DNA of 64,000 nt from Bathynomus jamesi (taxonomy: Eukaryota; Arthropoda; Malacostraca; Isopoda; Cirolanidae), in contig JAJOZX010002586.1 of the NCBI GenBank assembly GCA_023014485.1, positions 360,501 to 424,500 of the forward strand. Direction: 5' to 3'. Under the pieces are notes generated by a model. It searched no databases. It was not told the DNA's origin and saw only the letters and a list, made by a program, of their open reading frames with translations. Position 1 is the first letter of the stretch, and the number at the start of each line of letters is the position of its first letter. Below, piece after piece: positions 23,833 to 33,675 of the stretch. A program made the position numbers and the translations under genes.

Positions 23833-24128
23833 TTCAGATGAAGGAAGTTCCTGCCCGAATCAAAGGATGAGATTGCTACTGGACATCCATTCTCTGTGTC
23901 CCCATTAACTTTATCCTCCCCACTTTTTTTATCTAACCTTGAAGACTTTCTGCTGGGAGGTGGCTGTTCATGAAATCTCTCTTCCAACTGATACAGGTTG
24001 TGGAGAGTCTGATCTAGAGTCTGCTGAATTTTTCTCAGACACTCCAAAGGTAATGGGTTGAAGCGAAAACCCTTAAAGAATGGCTCATCATGGCTTGGTT
24101 CTTCAATTAGAGATGGACCCTTACTCAT
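23820..24128 (-). CDS. Gypsy 3' ORF, first part, unknown function
   Basis: A 102-codon frame whose ATG overlaps the stop of the integrase C-terminal frame (ATGA). It has a predicted helical stretch (CLRKIQQTLDQTLHNLYQLEERF, partly coiled-coil-like) followed by a charged tail. I do not recognise it. The tight overlap suggests a third ORF expressed by reinitiation, or pol sequence displaced by a frameshift. Confidence 0.4.
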   Translation of the reverse strand: MSKGPSLIEEPSHDEPFFKGFRFNPLPLECLRKIQQTLDQTLHNLYQLEERFHEQPPPSRKSSRLDKKSGEDKVNGDTENGCPVAISSFDSGRNFLHLNWSQ

Positions 24129-25547
24129 CGTATAGGTGTAGGTTGCGGTAGGAACTCAACCTCATAATGGGCATCTCCCAAAAGCCTCTGGTAGTAGCGG
24201 TTCTGTTGAAGATATGGTGGAGCCACATTCCACTTTTTCAGATGTTTGTGGTGAACATTATAAATAGTGGGTTCCTGAGGGTTCATTGACTGAACTTGAT
24301 AAGTAATTTCATTTGGGTTCGCTTTAATTATACAGTATGGTCCAGCATACCGAGGTTTGAATTTATTAATGCTCAGGTTGCCGGGATAGTGTATTTTCAG
24401 CCCCACCAGCTGGTTTAAGTGATAGGGTTCTAACTGTGGGTGGCCTTCATCCCGATATTGAAGCTGATGGTGGTCTATCCTAGGGCTCTGAGAGAAGATG
24501 TGAGTCTGGGATAAGAGACAGGCTACTGGAGAAATACCAGTCTCCTGATGCTTGGTATTGTTGTAAATGGATACCACCATGGGCAGATGGTCATCCCAGG
24601 TCTCAACCTGGTTCAAACTCATCCGCAAATATTGGGTTAGTGTCCTGTTTACTCACTCCACAGCCCCATTGGATGTGGGGCAATAGGGAGAAATCCTTAC
24701 ATGGAGTATATCCAGTTCAAGCAAGGTATCTTCAAATTCCTGGGCTGTGAACTCAGGCCCATTATCACTGAGTAGCTTTTCAGGCAGCCTGGGCAGAAAT
24801 GGATATACTCGAGTTTTGAAGGCTTGTGCTACAGTAGAGGCCCGTTTATTGGGTGTGGGACCACGGACAACCACTTAGAGAAATGGTCAACCACCACCAA
24901 TGCACAAATATTCCCCTTTTGAGAGATAGGGTAGGAGATAAGATCCGCTGCAATCAACTCAAAAGGATGTTGGGTTACAATCTTAAACACAGGTGGTGTG
25001 TGGGGAATATTGTTAATCTTCGCTCTCTGACACTCCACACAAGAGGTGACTATCTCAGTCACTATGCGATGCAGCTGCGGGTACCAAAAATGTTCCAATT
25101 TCGCCCTAAGTGAGCAAACTCCTTGTGAAAAATGACAGCCCAATCTATAGCAACACCTTTGGCAACAACACAACGCAAGTGGTGGTCTCTTCCCCTATGG
25201 TAAATGATGTCATCGATAACTACCAATTGCTGATGATCTCGTTTATATGGTTGTAGGTTTCCAGTATATCGTTTTGCTGGCCATGGTTGCTTAATCCCCT
25301 TTTTAAGACGACGTAGGTGAGGGTCAAGTTTCTGTAAGGTTATGACATCTTCCAGTGACAATGCCCCTCCTTCTTTTGGGAGTTGTTCTCCTTCTCTCAA
25401 AGGAATCACTGGACAGATATCCACCACAACTGATGTCAGTTCCAATTGTGGTGTAAGGTCATCAGATGGTAGATTCCCCTCCCCTAGCCTCTGTGTCAGG
25501 TGCAAGGTCCTCCTCCATGCTATCATCAAGCAGTATAAATTCTTCAA
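24125..25547 (-). pseudogene. Gypsy integrase, broken into four frames
   Basis: Minus-strand segments in order: 25547-25062, 25173-24829, 24874-24653, 24628-24125. The zinc-binding region shows HFSQGVCSL, HFWYPQLHRIV and CVECQRAK, although the expected first His of the HHCC set is in a disturbed frame. The core has ELIAADLISYP (first Asp), LSDNGPEFTAQEFED (second Asp) and PYCPTSNGAVE (the Glu at the end of that segment). The last part (VETWDDHLPMVVSIYNNTKH) is the usual post-core region. All three catalytic acids can be seen, but the reading frame is interrupted at least three times, so this copy cannot make integrase. Confidence 0.85.
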
Positions 25548-26451
25548 AGGGGTTATCAGTTTCCCTATTCACATTTAGAATGTCAGGGGAAGGCTTATCA
25601 TTTGATTGACCAGGTAGGTGTATAGGGTTTAACCAATTGTAATGGATCCAAGCGAGGCACTGTAGATAACATCGATCATGGTAGTTGTCAGAACCATACT
25701 TTAAGAGAGCTCGATCTCCATGATATACCCAAATCTCTACCTTATTCATATCACTATAAGCTTGGATCACACGTAAAATTGGGATCTGACCAACATGTTT
25801 CATCAGATTCAGCTGACGGGTGATAGCTTTATCAGAAGAGATCCCATACTTATTTCGCCTGTTAATTAATTCTGCTACTGTTGCTTCTCTGATTTCCCTA
25901 TGATGATCCATTGTGCCACTACTCCACAAGGATAGACAATAAAAGAGGGAGTCTCCTCCCCCTGGGACCTCAGTCTTTATGAATCCTTTTGGAATGGCAT
26001 TTGATCGGCTGTCATATTGATCCAATGATTCTTGACAATAAGTGTCAATTGGAGACCTGGATAGTGCATCTGCGATATAATTCTGTTTCCCAGGTATGTA
26101 CACTAGCTCATATTCAATGCTGTTCAGCTCTTCCAGTGTGCGAGCAACTCTGTTATTTACTAATGGCATATTGTAAAGGAAGGTTAAAGTTTGGTGATCA
26201 GTAAAAATCTTAACTTTGATTCCATAAAGGAAGGGTTTTAGGGTCCTCACAGCCCATCGAATAGCAGCTAATTCTTGTTCAGTGGTTGAGTACTTTTGTT
26301 CAGCCCTATTGAATATGGTTGAAACAAAGGCTATGGGTCTATTCTTTCCTTCCTGCTCTTGGGACAAGCAAGCCCCAGCTCCAATGTTAGAAGCATCTAC
26401 ATGGAGCTGTAGGGGTTTAGCTTCCTTTGACCTATCAGGGTATGTCAGCAA
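25462..26451 (-). CDS. Gypsy RNase H followed by an OTU-like domain
   Basis: The open frame has 329 codons. Residues 10-135 are a typical Gypsy RNase H (LHVDASNIGAGACL, STTEQELAAIRWAV, IFTDHQTLTFLY, then VYIPGKQNYIADALSR). Residues about 158-275 (25627-25980) are unlike the usual linker: IKTEVPGGGDSLFYCLSLW, a helix-rich stretch beginning HHREIREATVAELI, and a terminal WIHYNWL. That spacing matches the OTU cysteine-protease fold (D-G-N-C-L-F near the start, H-Y-N at the end). Here the position of the catalytic Cys is Ser168 and the Asp three residues earlier is Gly; the His is kept. The domain is followed by an acidic tail (EEFILLDDSMEEDL). Confidence 0.75.
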   Translation of the reverse strand: MLTYPDRSKEAKPLQLHVDASNIGAGACLSQEQEGKNRPIAFVSTIFNRAEQKYSTTEQELAAIRWAVRTLKPFLYGIKVKIFTDHQTLTFLYNMPLVNNRVARTLEELNSIEYELVYIPGKQNYIADALSRSPIDTYCQESLDQYDSRSNAIPKGFIKTEVPGGGDSLFYCLSLWSSGTMDHHREIREATVAELINRRNKYGISSDKAITRQLNLMKHVGQIPILRVIQAYSDMNKVEIWVYHGDRALLKYGSDNYHDRCYLQCLAWIHYNWLNPIHLPGQSNDKPSPDILNVNRETDNPFEEFILLDDSMEEDLAPDTEARGGESTI

Positions 26452-26508
26452 GATCGGACTAACTAAGGCCTCCTTTAGTTTATCAAACGCAGTCTGGCAA
26501 CTCGCTGT

Positions 26509-26703
26509 TCAAGTCAGCGTCTTGCTGCCTGTAAGTTCACTAAGAGGCTTTGCTATCTCTGAGCAATTTTGGATGTGTCGGCGATAGAAATTAACCATCC
26601 CTAAGAATTGGCGGAGTCTTCTGATGGTGTTTGGGATTGAAAACTTAGCAATGCCTTCTAGGTTCTTTACCAGTGGGACCATCCCACAAATAGCCGGATA
26701 CAA
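26509..26703 (-). pseudogene. Gypsy RT connection segment, downstream of the LINE insertion
   Basis: This segment contains IPNTIRRLRQFLGMVNFYRR, the hallmark of the RT thumb/connection in Ty3/Gypsy. It is the continuation of the RT part that ends with HQVSSKGI at about 28,543; the two are separated by the 1.85-kb LINE. A small frame break separates it from the RNase H frame at 26,451. Confidence 0.88.
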
Positions 26704-28537
26704 GAAAACCTACAGACTCGACACGACCATTACACCCTTCAATACAGACCAGACCACCAAGATCATCAAAAACATTAAGAATTCGAAGACTACTGGACCA
26801 GACTACATATCTAACATACACCTTAAACACTTGGGCCCACAAAGAATACTAGCTCTCACAAATATCAGCACATATTCATACCAACACTATTATTCCTGAC
26901 ATATGGAAACAAGGTAAAACTATTACACTACTCAAACCAAACAAAAATCCAACAGAACCAGCTTCCTATAGACCCATTACTTTACTATGCACACCTTCCA
27001 AAGTAACAGAAAGACTAATCTTACAAATCACCAACCCACACATTCCACTATCGCCTACTCAACATGGATTCAGACCTCACCACTCAACCACGACATTACT
27101 CACTAACTTCACGCAGCACATCATGGATGGCATAAACGCCAGACGACCAGCTCAACGTACACTATTAGCAACAATAGACATTAGTAAAGCATTTGATGCT
27201 ATCCCACGCTTCCCTCTCATAAACAAAATACTCAACACAAACATGCACAATAACACCAAAAGGTGGCTGAGCAACTATCTTTCAGGAAGATACTCACATG
27301 TCACATTTAATGGCAAGTCATCCAAAAACAAGCTTTTCCAAACGGGGTCCCTCAAGGCTCTGATCTCTCACCAACACTCTTCAACTTATACATGCATGAC
27401 ATTCCAACACCCATAGATAACAAGCTTACCTTATCATCATATGCAGATGACATCACTCTAACATCCACCCACAACAACATCGACACCGCTACAAATAACC
27501 TACAAACATACATACACAGTATACAAGACTGGCTCACAGACAATAGACTCAAAGTAGCGCCCACAAAATCAACCATCACCTTGCTTACAAGCAACACAAA
27601 AGAACACCAGGTAATTCCACAGCTTACACTAAACAACATCAACATTCCACACACTCACAGGACCAAACTACTTGGGGTCACAGACAACACATCATTATCT
27701 TTTTCAAACCACATTCAGGACATTAAAAACAAATGTACGTCAAGACTTAACACGCTTAGGGTACTAACAGGCACAAACTTTGGACACCAGCAGGAAACAA
27801 CATCACTCATATACAAACAATATATTCTCTCAGTTATGGACTATGCTAGCCCATGCTGGGCACCCATTATCTCAAACACACACATAAACACCTTACAGAC
27901 AATACAAAACAACGCACTTCGTATCATTACAGGATGCACTCAAACAACACCAATAGAATACCTGCACACAGAAACAAATATTCTGAAAGTTAGGGAACAT
28001 TTAGACATGAGGGGAACACAATTCATGGTAGCAGCGACAACTAACCCACAACACCCTTGCCACCACATGTACAATCATACACCAACACCTCGCACCATTA
28101 AGGTAACACCAGAGAGACATTATAACCAAATACTCCATTCCATATCACGCCCCACAGACATCACACAGTACAGAAAACACATACACACACACCTAACCCA
28201 CAAAGCACTGACACGACTCGGTCCGAATGCGGTCCTAGGTGCGAAGCCGCCACCCATTAACTTAGCACGATTCCGATGTGGACATCACCCCAACTTACGG
28301 ACATATAAACACAGACTAGACAACTCCATAGACGACACCTGCCACCTGTGCCAGGACACACCACAAACAATTGAACACATTATGACAGACTATACCGCTC
28401 TAGCACAACAACGAACACAACACAACATCACTAGTGCGCTGAACCTCTGGTCCACTCCGGAGAGGGCGATCGGTTACCTGCGTGCCGCCGGCTTGCTCGA
28501 TCAGGGTGGGCTGATCGGCTAAACAACAACAACAACA
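26686..28537 (+). mobile_element. 5'-truncated non-LTR retrotransposon inserted in Gypsy RT
   Basis: Removing 26686-28537 and one ATCCC (26681-26685 = 28538-28542) rejoins the Gypsy RT exactly in frame, which defines both ends. The 3' end is an (AAC)n tail directly after the stop codon, typical of several LINE clades. The 5' end starts within the RT domain, so it was truncated at insertion. Confidence 0.9.
26697..28522 (+). pseudogene. LINE reverse transcriptase (C-terminal two thirds), frameshifted
   Basis: Plus-strand segments 26697-26899, the intervening stretch, 27123-27416 and 27392-28522 carry RT blocks in order: SKTTGPDYISNIHLKHL, ASYRPITLLC, THGFRPHHST-like, DISKAFDAIP, and the catalytic SSYADDITL. 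The C-terminus has a Cys/His cluster (CGHHPNLRTYKH ... CHLCQDTPQTIEHI) and ends ERAIGYLRAAGLLDQGG. The endonuclease is missing. Clade assignment (Jockey/I-like group) is uncertain. At least two frame breaks, near 26,890 and 27,350-27,400, inactivate it. Confidence 0.85.
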
Positions 28538-29558
28538 ATCCCCTTGGATGACACCTGATGTCCCAGGAATGTCACTTCCTCTTGGCAAAGCTCAGTCTTT
28601 GAGGGTTTGATTTTAAAACCATTAGATTCCAAGGCATGTAAGACCCTTCGCAGAATTTCAAAGTGTTCGGGGAAGGTGCGGCTTACTACCATTATATCAT
28701 GAAGGTAAACCATGCATTGAGTCCAGGGATCCCAGATAATGCCATCATCATGGCTCGCTGAAAGGTAGCTGGACCATTTTTCACCCCAAAGGGCATTCTT
28801 AGAAATTCCCAATGGGAAAGACGGGTGGAGAATGCAGTTTTCTCAACACTGGATTCCTCCATCTCAACCTGATAATACCCTTTGACTAAATCAATGGTAG
28901 AAAAGTATTGCATTCCATGCAAATTGAAGAGTGTGTCAATCAAATTAGGTAATGGAAAGCAATCTCGTTTTGTTATTTTGTTGAGCTCTCGATAATCAAT
29001 GCATAACCGTATTGCCCCATCACTTTTCTTAATTGGCACGACAGGTGCAGAGTATGGGGAGAAACTTCGTCTGATGATACCATCTTCCTCCAGCTGTTGG
29101 CAGTGCTCTTCAATGTCCTGCAGTACAGGTCCTTGGACTCGCCTTACTGGGATATGGACTGGAAGCCTGTGTTCTGTTTCAATCTGATGCTTGATAAGGG
29201 TTGTGTGGCCAACATCCCCATCACCATGACTAATAGCTCCTTGGTGGCACAGCAACAACTGGACTAACTAGTCCTTTTGTTCTGCTGAGAGAGATGTATT
29301 TGTCAACTCAAAAGCATCAACCATCATTTGTGAAGTCCAGTCCTGATTTTGGGAAGTTTTTGAACTGTCAGTGAAGTTCACCAGATGTACCAGTGAGTCC
29401 TTACCCTGCAGTTTCATAGCCTTCCCAATTAAGTTTCCTCTGGAGATCTTCTGTGAGAAGTCTCCAAGGTTGAATACGGCAACCACAAAGTTGTCTTCTG
29501 TGACATTCATTAATCCAGGTTGTATAATCAAATCTTTTACCGAGGAGTTACTTTCCAA
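28519..29558 (-). pseudogene. Gypsy reverse transcriptase with altered active site
   Basis: Order on the minus strand: 29558-29268, then an in-frame TAG, 29258-28692, a frame change, and 28812-28519. RT motifs: GAIRLCIDYRELNK, FPLPNLIDTLFNLHG, YFSTIDLVKGYYQV, FLRMPFGVKNGPATFQ. The catalytic box reads VYLHDIMV in place of YLDDI: the first Asp is His (codon 28699-28701). Upstream, HGDGDVGHTTLIKHQI is the usual linker between protease and RT. With a nonsense codon, a frameshift and a lost catalytic Asp, no active RT can be made. Confidence 0.9.
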
Positions 29559-29581
29559 TAAGTTAACTCATGATCAGGGTT

Positions 29582-30433
29582 TTATCCTTGGAGGCGGAAA
29601 CATGCCTCTATCATTTGACAGGTGCGGGATGCAACTTCAACATCTTCCACACTTTCACATTCAAGGCTGGTTGGAAGTGGCTGTTGAGCATCCTGGGCAA
29701 CTGTGATAAGTTGGCTTCCCTTCCGAGTGAGGAGTTCTCGTTTAGACAAGTCGGGAAACAAACTATCAGTCTGTAACATGTCTACTCCACAGATCAGATC
29801 AAAGTCTGAGACATGGTCTCTCACAACCACAAACTCAAATGGTTGTGTTTCAAAATTGGGAAACATGAGTGTGACTGTACAACCACCCAGAACCGGTACA
29901 GTGTGTTTACCTATACCCATAATCCCCTTGAGAGGTACTTCCTTTAGTGGGAATTTATCAGAGGGAAGTTGATGGTAACATGAAGCGGACATCAAACTGA
30001 CTGCAGCACCTGTATCCACAAGAGCTGACAATGGGCCTATGTGGGGAGAGTTTTTTATTCTTGGCCGGATGAATAAGGCAATGCTTGGTTGCTGCTCTTG
30101 TCTCAGGTCCAGAACTTCAGCCAATTTATCTTCAGTGTTCACTGGCTGCTCTTCAACCCTCTCTAGGGTTCCAACTTGTTCAACATCTTCCGCTGTCTCA
30201 TCTTCAGTCTCACTCTGGGGGTCCTCAAGGTAGTTGTGTGCAATCTGACTTGCTAATGGATATTGCCCTGATGGTGTTGCTCCATGGAAAGCAATGATGC
30301 CTCCAAAAGACCGTTCATTGCTAGCATGCTGGGGTAGCTCTGGCATGCGGCCTTCCATGAGAGAGCTATCTAGTTTCCCAATTCTGGTGCTAGTTCTTGT
30401 GGTGGTGGGACCAACCCTTGGCCATTTATGCAA
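29582..30433 (-). CDS. pol: Gypsy pol N-terminus: aspartic protease
   Basis: The 283-codon frame overlaps the end of gag by about 64 bases in the -1 frame. Protease signature: SALVDTGAAVSLMSASCY (about residues 135-152), then VPVLGGCTVTLMF and VVVRDHVSDFDLICGVDML, matching the flap and the second conserved half of retropepsins. The N-terminal 100 residues are acidic and of unknown role. It breaks frame before the RT segment at 29,558. In an intact element it would be made as a Gag-Pol fusion by -1 frameshifting at 30,373-30,379. Confidence 0.85.
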   Translation of the reverse strand: MHKWPRVGPTTTRTSTRIGKLDSSLMEGRMPELPQHASNERSFGGIIAFHGATPSGQYPLASQIAHNYLEDPQSETEDETAEDVEQVGTLERVEEQPVNTEDKLAEVLDLRQEQQPSIALFIRPRIKNSPHIGPLSALVDTGAAVSLMSASCYHQLPSDKFPLKEVPLKGIMGIGKHTVPVLGGCTVTLMFPNFETQPFEFVVVRDHVSDFDLICGVDMLQTDSLFPDLSKRELLTRKGSQLITVAQDAQQPLPTSLECESVEDVEVASRTCQMIEACFRLQG

Positions 30434-31932
30434 TCTTGACCCAAATGTGGTCCTTCACAACTTGAGCATTGTGGCCTCTCCGTTAAATAGTTCCTCTGAG
30501 TAGGACACTGTGCAGGGCTATGTCCAGGTTGCTTACAACGTATGCAAATGTTCCTGGCAGTATAGCAATCTTGATGGAGATGACCCCGCTTTCCACACCA
30601 ATGACATAAAGGACGCGAGGGACATTGACCATTTGTATGCCCTGACTGCTGACAATAAGTACATGTTCTGTGGCCTCTTGGTGCTGCTGCAACTTGCTGA
30701 AAGTTATTGGCTGGTGGGTGAGACTGACCCTTAGGGAAGTTTGCTGCAGTTCTCACTTTTCTTCCATTAGGCCATCTTAGCCTTCCTCGACTGTTTGTTG
30801 CAGTAGACTGAGGGGCACCCATGGCAACCACGGGCAGTTCTTGCCTTAATACAACTGGTGGTGAACTCAGATGTGGTGTGTGTGTTGACTGGTGTGGGAT
30901 TTGTTCAGTATAGTTAGGTGGCCAATTCCATGAAGGAAGTGGATAAGAACACTGATTCAATGGGGTTGCTGCTTGGGCTGTAGGAAGAGCTGGTGCTAGA
31001 TGTGCCACATTGGCCATTTCAGGTTGGGGCTTCACAGAGGATTGGGATGTCTGCCACCGACCCACTGGTGGGGATGTTTCTTGGGTGCCTCTATTGGTGG
31101 TTCCAGCTTGACCTGCCAAGGGGGAGTCTGTGGAATTTAAGTCCGCTAGTGCCACAAGTTTCTCCCACGAGATCTTCATTCCAAGTAACGTCCCTTGAGT
31201 ATGGATGATCCTGGTCAGCTCCTGCCTCAGCTCCAAGGGCAACCCAGATATAAACCTATCTTTAACTATACGGAGTTGAGTGACATCCATACTAGGGAAG
31301 CACTGACAGGCTAGGTTTATTACTCTAAGGGCATAAGTAGAGACAGTCTCATGTGAGTGCTTGGTAGCCTCCATAAAGTCCTGACTCTGACTTTCTTCTT
31401 TCTTTCTTTGCTCTTTTTCATACCAGGATATTAAATGGGCCTTCAGTGTCCCATAATCACTAGTAGACTGCCGCATTACTCTATAAATTTCTAACGCAGA
31501 GCCATCGAGGTAATTAGCTAAAAGGGATCCCATCCTTTCAAGGGAACCTGGATATTCTTGCTTGAAATATTTCTCAAAGGTTCTCACAAACTCATGAAAA
31601 TCATGTCCTTCACTCAGGCAGTATTTTTCCGGTGGAAGAACCTTAGGTGTATGGCTATTAGCCAGTATTTGAGACATCATGGCCATGGTCTGAGCATTCT
31701 GCATAACCATTTGTTGAAGAATTGCCCATGATGGTTGGTCAATGCCCCCATCCTTAGGAGTTCCTGCCATAGGTGGTGACTGACATGGTGGTCTATCAGG
31801 GGTTGTTCCTATTGGCTGCAAAGTAGCAGCTATTTCCCCACTGCCACCCTTGTCATGGTCATATAGGAAATTAGTGCCAGCTGTCAGGATGGGACTAGCT
31901 ATTGTGCTTACAGTAACTGTTGATGAAGCCAC
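30370..31932 (-). CDS. gag: Gypsy Gag with CCHC zinc knuckles
   Basis: The 520-codon frame has a helical capsid-like core (residues about 95-250: HDFHEFVRTFEKYFKQEYPG, SWYEKEQRKKEESQ, VTQLRIVKDRFISGL), a long Pro/Gln-rich linker, and zinc knuckles near residues 430-505: CTYCQQSGHTNGQC, CHWCGKRGHLHQDC, CIRCKQPGHSPAQC and a fourth CSSCEGPHLGQDC variant. The frame is open upstream into the CR1-like insertion without an ATG: the codon at 31930-31932 is GTG, so the true start was probably upstream and has been displaced. The frame is otherwise uninterrupted. Confidence 0.88.
   Translation of the reverse strand: MASSTVTVSTIASPILTAGTNFLYDHDKGGSGEIAATLQPIGTTPDRPPCQSPPMAGTPKDGGIDQPSWAILQQMVMQNAQTMAMMSQILANSHTPKVLPPEKYCLSEGHDFHEFVRTFEKYFKQEYPGSLERMGSLLANYLDGSALEIYRVMRQSTSDYGTLKAHLISWYEKEQRKKEESQSQDFMEATKHSHETVSTYALRVINLACQCFPSMDVTQLRIVKDRFISGLPLELRQELTRIIHTQGTLLGMKISWEKLVALADLNSTDSPLAGQAGTTNRGTQETSPPVGRWQTSQSSVKPQPEMANVAHLAPALPTAQAATPLNQCSYPLPSWNWPPNYTEQIPHQSTHTPHLSSPPVVLRQELPVVAMGAPQSTATNSRGRLRWPNGRKVRTAANFPKGQSHPPANNFQQVAAAPRGHRTCTYCQQSGHTNGQCPSRPLCHWCGKRGHLHQDCYTARNICIRCKQPGHSPAQCPTQRNYLTERPQCSSCEGPHLGQDCINGQGLVPPPQELAPELGN
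30373..30379 (-). promoter_or_regulatory. -1 ribosomal frameshift slippery heptamer G GGA AAC
   Basis: The heptamer lies in the correct phase for gag (…TTG GGA AAC TAG), with the gag stop directly after it. Shifting back one base leads straight into the protease frame (…GGG AAA CTA GAT). A downstream pseudoknot was not tested. Confidence 0.7.
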
Positions 31933-31954
31933 AGCAGTGGTGATAGTTACAAGG

Positions 31955-33675
31955 AGGAGTTACAAGAAAAAGAAGCACCTCAAAAGGCCTTGCGGCCCAT
32001 ACCGAGGAGGTACCAATGGCAACGGGTGCCACGGAAAATTTTGTACACCCTCAAATAGTGTGCAAGATTTGGTCTAACCTTTTCTTGAACTGATCCACAG
32101 AGGAACTGTTCACAACTTCTGAAGGTAACCTGTTCCACGTGTCACAGATCTTATACGTAAGGTAATTCCCACACACACTAGTCCTAAACCGTTTCAAATC
32201 CAACTTCCAACCATTGTTGCGAGTTGGGTTATCATTTAAACTAAACATGCTTCTAAAATCGACATCATTGAACCCGCGTAAGAGCTTGAAAACTTCGATC
32301 AGTTGACCGCGGAGCCTCCGAGTTTCCAGCGAAAACAAGTTCAGGGCGCATAACCGTCGATTGTAGCCCATATGCCTAACGGAAGGGATTAACTTTGTGG
32401 CCCTCGCCTGCACTCGCTCCAGCCTCTCAATATCTTTCCTGAGAGTGGGCGACCAGAACTGCACTGCATACTCCAGGTGCGGCCGAACCAAGGAATTGTA
32501 CAGAGAGAGAACAATCTCCTTGTTCCGAAACTGAAATTGCCTCCTGATATGACCCAACAGCTTCTGGGCTTTCTTTTCCACCTCTACGCACTGTTTGGTA
32601 ATCTTAAGGTCGCTGCTAATTAGCACACCCAAGTCCTTTTCCAAATCAGTCACCTCGATATTACTCCCCAACATCGAGTAGTCCGACTTGGGATTGGCAT
32701 AGCCAATGTGCATCACTTTGCATTTACCCAAGTTAAACGGCATTTGCCATTTTTCGGACCACTCCCCTATCCTACCTAGGTCCGCACGCAGTTCCTCGAT
32801 CGCTTCGGGCGTCCCAACATTGGCCCCAAGCTTGGTGTCATCAGCGAATTTGGCGATCCGACTGACGATGCCACCGTCGATATCATTTATGTAAATGATA
32901 AACAACAGTGGCCCCAAAACGGAACCCTGAGGAACCCCACTAGTGACCAAGGCCCAACCCGAACTGGCCCCTTTAATTACAACCCTCTGCCGCCTATTCT
33001 TCAGCCAGTTTTCAATCCACCTACCTACTTCCCCACCGATACCCAGCGCGCGCACTTTCGCTATTAGCCGGCGGTGAGGTACCTTATCAAAGGCTTTCTG
33101 AAAGTCGAGATAAAGTATATCAATCGCCCTACTCTTATCGTACTCACTCAACATGACGTGGAAAAACTCGAGCAAGTTGGTGAGACACGACCTATGCCTT
33201 CTAAACCCATGTTGGGAGTCCCCAAGCAGCTTGTAGGAATCCAAATGGTCAACGATCCTATCCGCTATTATCCCCTCTAATAATTTACCTACAACTGAAG
33301 TGAGACTAATGGGACGATAGTTCCCTGGACTTTCGTAATCCCCTTTCTTAAAGATAGGGGTCACGTTGGCTTCCCTCCAGTCACCAGGTACCTGGCCCGT
33401 CTCCAACGATTTGTTGAAGACTCTAGCCAGGTGGGGAGCCACCTGGCCGCGCACCTCCCGCAACACTCTGGGGAGAAACTGGTCTGGCCCAGGAGCCTTA
33501 AACGCGCTTAGTTTGTCTATTCTATCGGCAACGACTGTCGCGGTACATCGAACACTATCCAGGCCAGCACCTTCGTGCCTCACGCCTGGCTCGGGGATGA
33601 TGCGGGTGTCCTCCCTGGTGAACACTCCCGCAAAGTACTCATTAAGTACATTGGCGATGTCCGCGTCGTAAGTTG
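31955..33675 (-). mobile_element. CR1-like LINE inserted upstream of Gypsy gag
   Basis: It separates the Gypsy leader from gag, in the same orientation. The 3' end near 31,955 has a repeated CTTGTAACT motif, as CR1-group LINEs end in short tandem repeats. The 5' end lies within the region before RT, so the endonuclease is lost. Boundaries are approximate, since no target duplication was clear. Confidence 0.8.
32051..33625 (-). CDS. CR1-like reverse transcriptase, uninterrupted
   Basis: The 524-codon frame has no stop or frameshift. RT blocks in order: KAPGPDQFLPRVL, WREANVTPIFKKGDYESPGN, YRPISLTSVVGKLLE, HGFRRHRSCLTNL, YLDFQKAFDKVPH, SGVPQGSVLGPLLF, and the catalytic IAKFADDTKLG. The FADDTKL form and the C-terminal region (YNSLVRPHLEYAVQFWSPTL, ARATKLIPSVR) are typical of CR1/L2-like LINEs. 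The frame continues open for several codons upstream of the chosen GTG (YFAG-like context), so the protein was cut by 5' truncation and is not a complete ORF2. The integrity suggests a young insertion. Confidence 0.9.
   Translation of the reverse strand: MFTREDTRIIPEPGVRHEGAGLDSVRCTATVVADRIDKLSAFKAPGPDQFLPRVLREVRGQVAPHLARVFNKSLETGQVPGDWREANVTPIFKKGDYESPGNYRPISLTSVVGKLLEGIIADRIVDHLDSYKLLGDSQHGFRRHRSCLTNLLEFFHVMLSEYDKSRAIDILYLDFQKAFDKVPHRRLIAKVRALGIGGEVGRWIENWLKNRRQRVVIKGASSGWALVTSGVPQGSVLGPLLFIIYINDIDGGIVSRIAKFADDTKLGANVGTPEAIEELRADLGRIGEWSEKWQMPFNLGKCKVMHIGYANPKSDYSMLGSNIEVTDLEKDLGVLISSDLKITKQCVEVEKKAQKLLGHIRRQFQFRNKEIVLSLYNSLVRPHLEYAVQFWSPTLRKDIERLERVQARATKLIPSVRHMGYNRRLCALNLFSLETRRLRGQLIEVFKLLRGFNDVDFRSMFSLNDNPTRNNGWKLDLKRFRTSVCGNYLTYKICDTWNRLPSEVVNSSSVDQFKKRLDQILHTI

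Noticed and set aside
23428..24128. Envelope gene of the Gypsy element
   Set aside because: No signal peptide, furin-like site, fusion peptide or transmembrane segment in either frame.
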